64,000 bases of DNA, taken from contig JAGBEX010000029.1 of the NCBI GenBank assembly GCA_017936765.1, forward strand, positions 1 through 64,000. The letters are read 5' to 3'. The position numbers were made by a program, and so were the translations under genes. The notes beneath the pieces were generated by a model. That model was not told the DNA's origin, made no database searches, and was given only the letters and a program-made list of their open reading frames with translations. Position 1 is the stretch's first letter; every line of letters starts with the position of its first letter. Shown here piece after piece: positions 23,996 to 32,291 of this stretch. Origin of the DNA: Clostridia bacterium. Lineage in GTDB: Bacteria; Bacillota; Clostridia; Christensenellales; Aristaeellaceae.

Positions 23996-25339
23996 TTGAG
24001 GTTTGAATTGCCTGCGGGAGCGGCGTTTATCATTGATCGGCTGAACCAGCATGGCCACCGTGCCTATGTGGTGGGCGGCTGTGTGCGGGACTGCCTGCTG
24101 GGCATCATGCCCAAGGACTGGGACATCTGCACCTCTGCCCTGCCGGAGGAGATGCAAGCCATCTTCCGCGACCAGCACGTGGTGGAAACCGGATTGAAGC
24201 ACGGCACGCTGACGGTGGTCATTGACCATATTCCTTATGAAGTTACCACCTTCCGGGTGGATGGTGAATATACCGATCACCGCCATCCGGATGAGGTGCG
24301 TTTTGTTCAGGACGTGCGGGAGGATCTGGCGCGGCGGGATTTCACCGTGAACGCCATGGCGTACCACCCCAAAGAGGGGCTGGTGGATGCCTTTGGCGGG
24401 CAGGAGGACCTGACGGCGGGGATCATCCGCTGCGTGGGCGAGGCAGAGCGCCGTTTTGATGAGGACGCGCTGCGCATCCTGCGGGCGCTGCGGTTTGCTT
24501 CCACCTATTGCTTTGCCATTGAGGAACAAACGGCAGCCGCTGTGCATAGCCTGAAGGAGACCCTGGCCGATGTGGCGGCGGAGCGCATCCGGGTGGAACT
24601 GGCGAAGCTGCTCTGCGGCAAGGGGGCCGGGGATATCCTGCGCAGCTATCATGATGTGATGGGCCAGGTGATCCCGCAAGTCAACCCCATGGTTGGCTTT
24701 GAACAGCACACGCCTCACCACCGCTACGATGTGTGGGAGCATACCATCCGCGCGGTGGAGGCTGTGCCTGCCACGGAGGTGCTGCGGCTCACCATGCTCC
24801 TGCACGACAGCGGCAAGCCCGCGGCCTTCACCATGGACGAAAATGGCGTGGGTCATGCCTATGGGCATCAGAAGATCTCTGCGGAGATCGCCGATAAGGT
24901 GCTGACCTCCCTACGGGTGGACAATGCTACCCATGAGCGGGTGGTGCTGCTGGTGAACTGCCACGACTGGCCGCTTTCCACCGAGCGCACGCTGCTCAAG
25001 CGCCGCCTGCACAAGTTTGGCGAGGAAGCCCTGTGGCAACTCATCGAAGTGCAGCGAGCCGACGCCATGGGCAAGGGAACGCTGACGGATGAGGAGATCG
25101 AACAGCGCTTTGCGGAGATACGGGCTGCATTGGTGGAGCTGATCGCCAGCCAGCCCTGCGTGACGCTGAAGGATCTGGCGGTGAAGGGCGGCGACCTGAT
25201 GGCTGCGGGGCTAAAGGGCAAGGCCATTGGCGCTTGTCTGGAATATCTGTTGAACGAAGTGATGGCGGAGCGGCTGGACAACCAGCGGGATGCGCTGCTG
25301 GCGGCCGCTGCCCAATGGAAAATGGAGGAACAGGGATGA
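23996..25339 (+). CDS. cca: CCA tRNA nucleotidyltransferase
   Basis: The 447-residue protein has a class II nucleotidyltransferase head domain with AYVVGGCVRDCLLGIMPKDW, where DWD holds the catalytic carboxylates, and RRDFTVNAMAY. The middle is the RNA-binding helical region (RFDEDALRILRALRFAS). A C-terminal HD-type stretch (LLHDSGKPAAFT) also points to a CCA-adding enzyme with metal-dependent phosphohydrolase activity. It adds or repairs the CCA end of tRNAs. TTG at 23996 is chosen since AAGGAG lies 8-9 bases upstream; a GTG at 23987 abuts the site. It overlaps the next gene by 4 bases. Confidence 0.93.
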   Translation: MRFELPAGAAFIIDRLNQHGHRAYVVGGCVRDCLLGIMPKDWDICTSALPEEMQAIFRDQHVVETGLKHGTLTVVIDHIPYEVTTFRVDGEYTDHRHPDEVRFVQDVREDLARRDFTVNAMAYHPKEGLVDAFGGQEDLTAGIIRCVGEAERRFDEDALRILRALRFASTYCFAIEEQTAAAVHSLKETLADVAAERIRVELAKLLCGKGAGDILRSYHDVMGQVIPQVNPMVGFEQHTPHHRYDVWEHTIRAVEAVPATEVLRLTMLLHDSGKPAAFTMDENGVGHAYGHQKISAEIADKVLTSLRVDNATHERVVLLVNCHDWPLSTERTLLKRRLHKFGEEALWQLIEVQRADAMGKGTLTDEEIEQRFAEIRAALVELIASQPCVTLKDLAVKGGDLMAAGLKGKAIGACLEYLLNEVMAERLDNQRDALLAAAAQWKMEEQG

Positions 25340-26490
25340 ATCAGTGGCTGCTTGATCGTTTGATTGGTGACAGCGACGACCGGGGCAAGATCGGCCAGGC
25401 CGGGTCTGCCACAGGTATCGTGGTGAATGCACTCTTGGCGGTGATGAAGTTCATTATCGGCAGCGTCACCGGCTCGGTGGCCGTGGCGGCGGATGCGGTG
25501 AACAACCTCTCCGACGCAGGCGGCAGCGTGGTGTCGCTGGTGACGATGCGCATTGCCCAAAAGCCTGTGGACAAGGAGCATCCCTTCGGCCATGGGCGCA
25601 TGGAGTACATTGGCGCTCTGGGTGTGGGCGCGCTGATCCTGCTGATGGGCTTTGAGCTGCTCAAGGACGCGGTGAACAGCATCCTGCACCCCTCGCTGCT
25701 GGCCTTTGGCTGGGTCTCTTTCATCATTCTGGTGATCAGCATCCTGATGAAGGCCTGGCTCTACCAGTTCTACAAGGACGTGGGCGGGCGTATTGATTCC
25801 GCTGCCTTGCTGGCCGCCAGCAAGGACTCCCTGTCGGACGTGATCGCTACCAGCGCGGTGGCGGTGAGTATGCTGGTGGGGCATTTCCTTGGTTGGCCGG
25901 TGGACGGCTGGATGGGTCTCATTGTGGCGGGGCTGATCTTCAAGGCGGGCATTGACGTGTGCAAAAGCACCATCGACCAGCTGCTGGGCGGCGAGCCGGA
26001 CAAGGAGCTGGGACGGAAGATCTACGACATGGTGCTGGCCTATGACAATGTGCTGGGCGTGCATGACCTGATGGTGCATGACTATGGCCCCGGCCGCTGC
26101 ATGGCCTCGCTCCACGCGGAGGTGCCGGCGGACGGCAATCTCATCGACCTGCACGAGATCATTGACCGGGCAGAGCGGGAGATCGCGGAGAAGCTGAACA
26201 TCATCGTGTGCATCCACATGGATCCCATCGTGACTGGCGATGAGGAGACCGACCGCGTTCATGCCCACCTGAGCGCCTGCCTGGAGAAGGAAGGCCTGAT
26301 GCTCCACGACCTGCGCCGCGTGCCGGGCAAGGAGCAGATCAACCTGGTGTTTGATGTGGCGCTGCCCGTGGACTACAAGGATGTGGAAGGCCTGCGCAAG
26401 CGCATCTCGGATGCTGCGAAGGAGGTCGATTCTCGCCATGTGTGCGTGATCCACTTCGATCTGGATTTCTACCACCATGCCAATGGATAA
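25336..26490 (+). CDS. Cation diffusion facilitator family transporter
   Basis: The 384-residue CDF protein has six hydrophobic helices in the first 200 residues, with VAVAADAVNNLSDAGGSVVS and AASKDSLSDVIATSAVAVSM supplying the metal-binding Asp/Asn quartet and the HPFGHGRMEYIG loop between helices 2 and 3. A cytoplasmic metal-sensing domain follows (HDLMVHDYGPG, HAEVPADG). It is extended at the C-terminus by a further 90 residues beyond a typical member. It exports a divalent metal such as Mn, Fe or Zn against protons. The ATG overlaps the cca stop (ATGA). Confidence 0.92.
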   Translation: MNQWLLDRLIGDSDDRGKIGQAGSATGIVVNALLAVMKFIIGSVTGSVAVAADAVNNLSDAGGSVVSLVTMRIAQKPVDKEHPFGHGRMEYIGALGVGALILLMGFELLKDAVNSILHPSLLAFGWVSFIILVISILMKAWLYQFYKDVGGRIDSAALLAASKDSLSDVIATSAVAVSMLVGHFLGWPVDGWMGLIVAGLIFKAGIDVCKSTIDQLLGGEPDKELGRKIYDMVLAYDNVLGVHDLMVHDYGPGRCMASLHAEVPADGNLIDLHEIIDRAEREIAEKLNIIVCIHMDPIVTGDEETDRVHAHLSACLEKEGLMLHDLRRVPGKEQINLVFDVALPVDYKDVEGLRKRISDAAKEVDSRHVCVIHFDLDFYHHANG

Positions 26491-26505
26491 ACGAAAGGAG
26501 CTTTC

Positions 26506-27477
26506 ATGCTGAAACGCCTGCTGTGCCTGCTGATGATCCTGCTGGTCGCCCTGCCCTTCGCCCATGCAGAGGACGGACTGGTGGTTTACACCGACGATGA
26601 ACTGCTGGACATGATGGCGGCCATACCGGAGGAGGGCGAGGAGGACAATTCGGCTTTCCTGGTGCTGCCGGAGGATATCGCCATGCCGGAGGGCAACACC
26701 TACACCATTCTGCTGGTGGGCAGCGACGCCTATGACGATGATAACCGCGGCCGCAGCGATACCATGATCCTGGTGCAGGTGGACGGCGACGACAAGACCA
26801 TCCGCATGGCCTCGTTTTTGCGGGATATGTATGTGAAGATCCCCGGCAAGGGCAGCAATCGACTGAACGCCAGCTACATCTGGGGCGGGCATGAGCTATT
26901 GCGCAGGACGCTGGAGACCAACTTCGGCGTGACGGCGGATGCCTATGTGGAGGTCAATTTCGAGCGGCTGGTGAAGGTGATCGACGCCATTGGCGGCGTG
27001 GAGGTGGAGGTCAGCGAAAAGGAACGCCAGCAGGTGAACAGCATCCTGCGGTTCTATAACGAGAAGATCGGCGATGCGGTGGAGGATCAGCTGCTGCAGG
27101 AAAGCGGGCTGGTGCATCTGACCGGCAAGCAGGCGCTGTGCTTCAGCCGGATACGGAAGATCGACGGCGACGTGCAGCGCACCGCCCGCCAGCGCAAGGT
27201 GCTGGAGGCCGCCTTTCACAAGGTGACCCAGCTGAGCATGGCGGAGATCACCATGCTGATCCTGCAAAACATGGACGCCGTGCAAACCGACCTGACCATT
27301 GCGGACGCCGTTGACCTGATCCCCCTGGCGCTGCGGTGCAAGAATGCCAGCTTTGAAACGCTATCCATCCCGGTGAGCGGCGCGGGACACCACACCACGG
27401 TGGACGGCATGGCGGTGATCAAGCCGGACCTGAAAAAGAACCAAAAGGCGCTGAAGGAATTCTTCGGGCTGGAGTGA
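26506..27477 (+). CDS. LytR-CpsA-Psr family protein
   Basis: The 323-residue product has a signal peptide (LLCLLMILLVALPFAHAEDG) and the LCP domain at about residues 60-230 with YTILLVGSDAYDDDNRGRSD, DTMILVQVDGDDKTIRMASF, RDMYVKIPGKG, and a later ALCFSRIRKIDGDVQRTARQ block that carries the phosphate-binding arginines. LCP enzymes attach anionic polymers to peptidoglycan outside the cell. AAAGGAG precedes the ATG, 15 bases after the CDF gene, so it closes the cca-CDF-LCP unit. A terminator follows. Confidence 0.92.
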   Translation: MLKRLLCLLMILLVALPFAHAEDGLVVYTDDELLDMMAAIPEEGEEDNSAFLVLPEDIAMPEGNTYTILLVGSDAYDDDNRGRSDTMILVQVDGDDKTIRMASFLRDMYVKIPGKGSNRLNASYIWGGHELLRRTLETNFGVTADAYVEVNFERLVKVIDAIGGVEVEVSEKERQQVNSILRFYNEKIGDAVEDQLLQESGLVHLTGKQALCFSRIRKIDGDVQRTARQRKVLEAAFHKVTQLSMAEITMLILQNMDAVQTDLTIADAVDLIPLALRCKNASFETLSIPVSGAGHHTTVDGMAVIKPDLKKNQKALKEFFGLE

Positions 27478-27480
27478 GAA

Positions 27481-27510
27481 AAAACCTGGAAGCTTGCTTC
27501 TAGGTTTTTT
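27481..27510 (+). terminator. Intrinsic terminator of the cca unit
   Basis: AAAACCTGGAAGC (27481-27493) pairs with GCTTCTAGGTTTT, with a T-run at the end. Confidence 0.85.
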
Positions 27511-27512
27511 GT

Positions 27513-27806
27513 AATGCGGAATTCGGAATGCGGAATTGAGAGTGTGGGACTGCGGGCGAGGGGGAGTTTGGTGTTGAAGCAAGCAGCGCAGCCCTCTCAG
27601 TCAGCGCAAGCGCTGACAGCTCCCCCAAAGGGGGAGCCAAGATATTTGCCCCGCGTCGCGGCGCGACCGTATTCGCGCCGTGACCCCCGCAAAGGGAAAA
27701 CCCATCCTCCAATCACAGAAGATGGGTTTCGAAAGGGTCGAAGACCCTTCGCGGAGTCCAGAGGCAGAGCCTCTGGTGGGATTCTTAAGGGCGAAGCCCT
27801 TAAGCC
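27513..27806 (+). repeat. Composite dispersed repeat family A, copy 1
   Basis: The left part is a GCGGAATTCGGAAT-type short tandem run. The right part has a block around TCGCGGCGCGACCGTATTCG, then ATGGGTTTCGAAAGGGTCGA and AGTCCAGAGG...CCTCTGGTGGGATTC, ending in the palindrome TTAAGGGCGAAGCCCTTAA. Near-identical blocks recur at 41999-42356 and 58121-58680. The terminal palindrome provides the stop codon of the ABC gene that ends at 27800. No coding capacity. Confidence 0.85.
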
Positions 27807-29722
27807 GTGATAGCGTTGCCGGTGTAGAGTTGGTAGTATTTGCCCTGGAGGTCGATGAGCTGGTCGTGGGTGCCGCGCTCGATGATACGGCCTTGCTCGA
27901 GGACCATGATGCAATCGGAATTGCGGACGGTGGAGAGGCGGTGGGCGATGACGAAGGTGGTGCGGCCTTTCATCAGGGCGTCCATGCCTTGCTGCACCAG
28001 GGTCTCGGTACGGGTATCGATGGAGGAGGTGGCCTCGTCCAGGATAAGGGCGGGCGGGTCGGCCACGGCGGCGCGGGCGATGGCCAGCAGCTGGCGCTGA
28101 CCCTGGGAGAGGTTGGCGCCGTCGCCGGTGAGCATGGTGTTGTAGCCATCCTCCAGGCGGCGGATGAAGGCATCGGCGTTGGCCAGCTTGGCGGCGGCGA
28201 TGCACTCCTCATCGGTGGCATCCAGGCGGCCATAGCGGATGTTGTCCAGCACGGTGCCGGTGAACAGGTGGGTATCCTGCAGCACCATGCCCAGGGAGCG
28301 GCGCAGGTCGTCCTTCTTGATCTTGTTGATGTTGATATCGTCGTAGCGGATCTTGCCGTCCTGAATATCGTAGAAGCGGTTGATCAGGTTGGTGATGGTG
28401 GTTTTGCCTGCGCCGGTGCCGCCCACAAAGGCGATCTTCTGGCCGGGCATGGCATACATGGTGATGTTGTGCAGCACGGTCTTCTCTTCGGTGTAGCCGA
28501 AGTCCACATCGTCGAAGGTCACGCCGCCCTCCAGCTTCTTGTAGGTGATGGTGCCGTCCTTGTGGGGATGCTTCCAGGCCCAGAGGTGGGTGCGCTCGCT
28601 GGTCTCGGTGAGGGTGCCATCGGCATTCTCAACAGCGTTGACCAGCTCCACATAGCCTTCATCGGCCTCGGGCTTTTCGTCCATCATGGCGAAAACACGG
28701 CCCGCACCAGCCATGGCCATGACGATGGAGTTCAGCAGCTGGGCGATCTGCGTCACGGGCTGGGTGAAGTTCTTGTTCAGGGTCAGGAAGGACACCAGGC
28801 GGCCAAGGGTCATGCTGGCAAAGCCGGAAAGCGCCATGGCAGCGCCGCTCACGGCGATCAGCACATAGGAGATATGCCCCAGGTTGTTGTTGATGGGGCC
28901 AAGGCGGTTGGCATAGGAGTTGGCGTTTTCGGCAGAGGAACGCAGCTCCTCGTTCAGGGTGCGGAACTTCTCGATGGCCTTGTCCTCGTGGCAGAAGACC
29001 TTCACCACCTTCTGGCCGTCCATCATTTCCTCAATGTAGCCATTCACAGCGCCCAGGTTCTTCTGCTGGGCAACGAAGTAGGTGCCAGCCTTGCCGGAGA
29101 ACTTGCCTGCGGTGACCATCATCACGGCGATCATCACCAGGGAGAGCAGGGTGAGGGGGAAGGACATGGTGACCATGCTCACAAAGGTGGAAACGATGGT
29201 GATGGCGGAGTTGATCACCTGGGGCAGGGTGCCGCCGATGAGCTGGCGCAGGGTGTCCACGTCGTTGGTGTAGACGGACATGATGTCGCCATGGGCGTGG
29301 GTGTCAAAGTAGCTGATGGGCAGCTTTTCCATGGTGGAGAACAGCTCCGTGCGGATGTGGAGCATACTGCCCTGGCTCACGTTGACCATGATGCGGTTGT
29401 AGCCATAGGAGCTGGCAATGGCCAGCACCAGGAAGATGGCCAGGCGGCCAATGGCGGCGGCCAGGGGAGCAAAGTCGGGGGCGATGCCCTGCTTCTGGGC
29501 CTCCAGCATGGGAAGGATGTAATCGTCGATGAGGGTGCGGGTGAACAGGGTGCTTTGCAGGGCAGAAAGCACGGAAACGATGATCAGCACCGTTACAGCC
29601 AGGAAGTGCCACTTGTATTTGGCCATGACCAGCTTCAGCAGGCGGGCAAGCACCTTGCCCTGGCCCTTGAAGGAACCCTTGGGCATCATGGGGCCGCGAC
29701 CACGACCGGGACCTTTCATCAT
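27800..29722 (-). CDS. ABC exporter half-transporter with consensus catalytic site
   Basis: The 640-residue product has an N-terminal glycine/arginine-rich leader, six transmembrane helices (about 30-345) and a nucleotide-binding domain with Walker A FVGGTGAGKTTITN (about 436-450), signature NLSQGQRQLLAIA, and Walker B LILDEATSSID with the catalytic Glu. The family exports lipids, peptides or drugs. A loop of about 45 residues before the ATPase domain (EGYVELVNAVENADGTLTET) is longer than usual. It overlaps the upstream ABC gene by 4 bases, so the two form a heterodimer. Its stop codon lies inside dispersed repeat A. Confidence 0.93.
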   Translation of the reverse strand: MMKGPGRGRGPMMPKGSFKGQGKVLARLLKLVMAKYKWHFLAVTVLIIVSVLSALQSTLFTRTLIDDYILPMLEAQKQGIAPDFAPLAAAIGRLAIFLVLAIASSYGYNRIMVNVSQGSMLHIRTELFSTMEKLPISYFDTHAHGDIMSVYTNDVDTLRQLIGGTLPQVINSAITIVSTFVSMVTMSFPLTLLSLVMIAVMMVTAGKFSGKAGTYFVAQQKNLGAVNGYIEEMMDGQKVVKVFCHEDKAIEKFRTLNEELRSSAENANSYANRLGPINNNLGHISYVLIAVSGAAMALSGFASMTLGRLVSFLTLNKNFTQPVTQIAQLLNSIVMAMAGAGRVFAMMDEKPEADEGYVELVNAVENADGTLTETSERTHLWAWKHPHKDGTITYKKLEGGVTFDDVDFGYTEEKTVLHNITMYAMPGQKIAFVGGTGAGKTTITNLINRFYDIQDGKIRYDDININKIKKDDLRRSLGMVLQDTHLFTGTVLDNIRYGRLDATDEECIAAAKLANADAFIRRLEDGYNTMLTGDGANLSQGQRQLLAIARAAVADPPALILDEATSSIDTRTETLVQQGMDALMKGRTTFVIAHRLSTVRNSDCIMVLEQGRIIERGTHDQLIDLQGKYYQLYTGNAITA

Positions 29723-31488
29723 TTGGCGTCGCCTCCTTCCGCATCGGGCGCAGGCTCGTCAAAGTCGCCGCTGCCCTGGGTCTGGGTCTCGTAGATCTCG
29801 CGATAGATCTCGTTGGTGGCAAGCAGGTTTTCGTGGGTGTCGAAGGCATCGATGCGGCCATCCTCCATCACGATGATGCGGTCGGCATTCTCCACCGAGG
29901 CAACGCGCTGGGCGATGATGATCTTGGTGGTGCCGGGGATCTTCTGGGCAAAGGCCTTGCGGATCTTGGCATCGGTGGCGGTGTCCACGGCGGAGGTGGA
30001 GTCGTCCAGGATCAGCACCTTGGGCTTCTTCAGCAGGGCGCGGGCGATGCACAGGCGCTGCTTCTGCCCGCCGGAAACATTGGTGCCGCCCTGCTCGATC
30101 CAGGTGTTGTACTTGTCGGGCATACGCTCGATGAACTCATCCGCGCAGGCCTGGCGGCAGACCTCGCGGCACTCTTCCTCGGTGGCGTCCTCCTTGCCCC
30201 AGCGCAGGTTGTCCAGAATGGTGCCGGAGAACAGCACGTTCTTCTGCAGCACCACGGCCACCTGATTGCGCAGGGTGTCCAGGTCGTATTCCCGCACGTC
30301 CAGGCCGCCCACGCACACCGAGCCGCTCTTTACGTCGTAGAGGCGGCTGATGAGGTTCACCAGCGAACTTTTGCCGCAGCCGGTGCCGCCGATGATACCG
30401 ATGGTCTCGCCGGAGTTGATGTGCAGGTCGATGTCCTTCAGGGCGTCCTCGCCGCTGCCCTTGTGGTAGGAGAAGAAGGCGTGATTGAAATCAATGGCGC
30501 CGTCCTTTACCTCCATCACGGGGTTAGCGGGATTCACGATGTCGGGCTTCTCGTGCAGCACTTCGCAGATGCGCTTGCCGGAGGCGGTGGACATGGTGAG
30601 CATCACGAAGATCATGGAGAGCATCATCAGGGACATGAGGGTACTCATCACATAGCTGAACAGGGAGGTCAGTTCGCCGGTGGTCAGGTTGCCGGCAACG
30701 ATAAAGTGCGCGCCGAACCAGCTCAGGGCGATGATGCAGCCATAAACGATCAGCATCATGAAGGGGCCGTTGAGGGCAACGATGCTCTCGGCCTTCACAA
30801 AGAGCTTGTAGACATTCTCGGCGGCCTTGGTGAACTTGCTGGTCTCATGCTCCTCGCGGACAAAGGCCTTCACCACGCGGATGGCGGACACGTTCTCCTG
30901 CACGGAGGCGTTCAGCGCATCGTATTTCTGGAAGACCTGCTGGAACAGCTTGGACACCACGCGGATGATGCTGAACAGCACCACCGCCAGAATGACCAGC
31001 GCCACAAGGAAGATCAGGCTCAGGCGCTGATTGATCACAAAGCACATCACCATGGAGCAGATCATGGTCAAGGGTGCGCGCACGGCAATGCGCAGGATCA
31101 TCTGAAAGGCGTTCTGGATGTTGCTCACATCGGTGGTCATGCGGGTGATGAGACCAGCGGTGGAGAACTTATCGATATTGGAGAAGGAGAAGGTCTGCAC
31201 CGTTTCATACATGGCCTCGCGCAGGTTATAGGCAAAGCCTGCGGAGGCCTTGGCAGCCGTTTTGGCCGCAGCCACGCCGAAAAACAGGCTCAAAAAGGCC
31301 AGCAGGATCATATACAGGCCATATTTGAGGATCTCGGCCATGTTGCCAGCCTGGATGCCCTGGTCGATCAGCGAGGCGGTGGTGAAGGGGATCAGTACCT
31401 CCATCAGCACCTCCAGCGCCGCAAAGGTGGGCGTGAGGATGGAGACAGTTTTGTATTCCTTGATCTGCCTCATCAGGGTTTTCAGCAT
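29719..31488 (-). CDS. ABC exporter half-transporter with degenerate catalytic site
   Basis: The 589-residue product has six transmembrane helices (about 15-320) and an ATPase domain with Walker A GIIGGTGCGKSSLVN, signature NVSGGQKQRLCIAR and Walker B LILDDSTSAVD. The catalytic Glu is replaced by Asp, the usual sign of the non-hydrolysing half in heterodimeric exporters such as TM287/288 or BmrCD. Together with the overlapping downstream gene it should form one exporter. The substrate is unknown; no regulator or substrate gene is adjacent. Confidence 0.93.
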   Translation of the reverse strand: MLKTLMRQIKEYKTVSILTPTFAALEVLMEVLIPFTTASLIDQGIQAGNMAEILKYGLYMILLAFLSLFFGVAAAKTAAKASAGFAYNLREAMYETVQTFSFSNIDKFSTAGLITRMTTDVSNIQNAFQMILRIAVRAPLTMICSMVMCFVINQRLSLIFLVALVILAVVLFSIIRVVSKLFQQVFQKYDALNASVQENVSAIRVVKAFVREEHETSKFTKAAENVYKLFVKAESIVALNGPFMMLIVYGCIIALSWFGAHFIVAGNLTTGELTSLFSYVMSTLMSLMMLSMIFVMLTMSTASGKRICEVLHEKPDIVNPANPVMEVKDGAIDFNHAFFSYHKGSGEDALKDIDLHINSGETIGIIGGTGCGKSSLVNLISRLYDVKSGSVCVGGLDVREYDLDTLRNQVAVVLQKNVLFSGTILDNLRWGKEDATEEECREVCRQACADEFIERMPDKYNTWIEQGGTNVSGGQKQRLCIARALLKKPKVLILDDSTSAVDTATDAKIRKAFAQKIPGTTKIIIAQRVASVENADRIIVMEDGRIDAFDTHENLLATNEIYREIYETQTQGSGDFDEPAPDAEGGDAK

Positions 31489-31613
31489 AGGGTAGGATCA
31501 TCCTTTCTTGCAGGAATCCGGAAGGAATGGTAAACAAGCGGGAGACCCGCTGATAATTCAGTATAACGAATTGGCAAAAAGGTGTCAATGGTTCGCTTCT
31601 GAACATTTTGTGA

Positions 31614-31655
31614 ACATAAAAGCCGCCAGCAGGGAAGCGGCATCCTGCTGGCGGG
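31614..31655 (-). terminator. Intrinsic terminator (minus strand)
   Basis: GCCGCCAGCAGG (31622-31633) pairs with CCTGCTGGCGG (31644-31654), followed on the minus strand by CTTTTATG. It closes the long unit ending with the DUF1349 gene. Confidence 0.75.
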
Positions 31656-31666
31656 TGTGGTGGTAC

Positions 31667-32275
31667 TTATTCTTCGTCAGGCGCCTGACCGTCGTGGGGG
31701 AGCCACTTGCACTCGGTCATCTCCAGGTGGGTGAAGGTAGCCTTGAAGGAGCTTTCCTCCGGGCTGCAGGCATAGATGCCGAAGGTGACGGTTCGATCCA
31801 CATTGAACATATGGCAGATGCGCATCTGCTTGTAGTGAACGCCGTCGGTGGAGTTTTCCACGCAGAAGTCCTGGCCGCGGCGGCTGAGGCGGAACCACAT
31901 GGACTTGATGGAGGCATCCACGTCCACGCTGGCCCAGTCGGAATAGCCGTTGTTGGTGACCACGCTGCCCAGACGCTGGATCTCGCCATTCTCGTATTCC
32001 ACAGAGGCTTTGAGCCAGTTGTCGCTGTTCAGGTACATCACCACGCCGCTCTGGTCAAAGCGCACCCGGCTGTCGAAATCCGTTTTGAAGGAGAAGGAGA
32101 AATACTCTTCCTCCGTGGACAGTTGCAGCACGGGGGCATTGTCGTTGCGGAAGTGGTAATAGGTGCGCTGCCACAGGTCGGTGCGCGGCTCGGTGATGAT
32201 CTCCACCCGATCCTCGGTCACGGTGTACTGCTGGGGCGCACGGGTCCATTGCATATCGGCGGTGTTGATTTTCAT
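31667..32275 (-). CDS. DUF1349-family concanavalin-like protein
   Basis: The 202-residue protein resembles the DUF1349/YesU-like beta-sandwich: YFSFSFKTDFDSRVRFDQSG, VVMYLNSDNWLKASVEYENG, WASVDVDASIKSMWFRLSRR and FGIYACSPEESSFKATFTHL. Such proteins are cytosolic lectin-like folds, often next to carbohydrate-active enzymes. The ATG at 32275 follows GGAGG. It lies 16 bases after the alpha-galactosidase gene, so a role in the same sugar pathway is likely, though its ligand is unknown. Confidence 0.85.
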   Translation of the reverse strand: MKINTADMQWTRAPQQYTVTEDRVEIITEPRTDLWQRTYYHFRNDNAPVLQLSTEEEYFSFSFKTDFDSRVRFDQSGVVMYLNSDNWLKASVEYENGEIQRLGSVVTNNGYSDWASVDVDASIKSMWFRLSRRGQDFCVENSTDGVHYKQMRICHMFNVDRTVTFGIYACSPEESSFKATFTHLEMTECKWLPHDGQAPDEE

Positions 32276-32291
32276 GATGCGTCCTCCGGCC

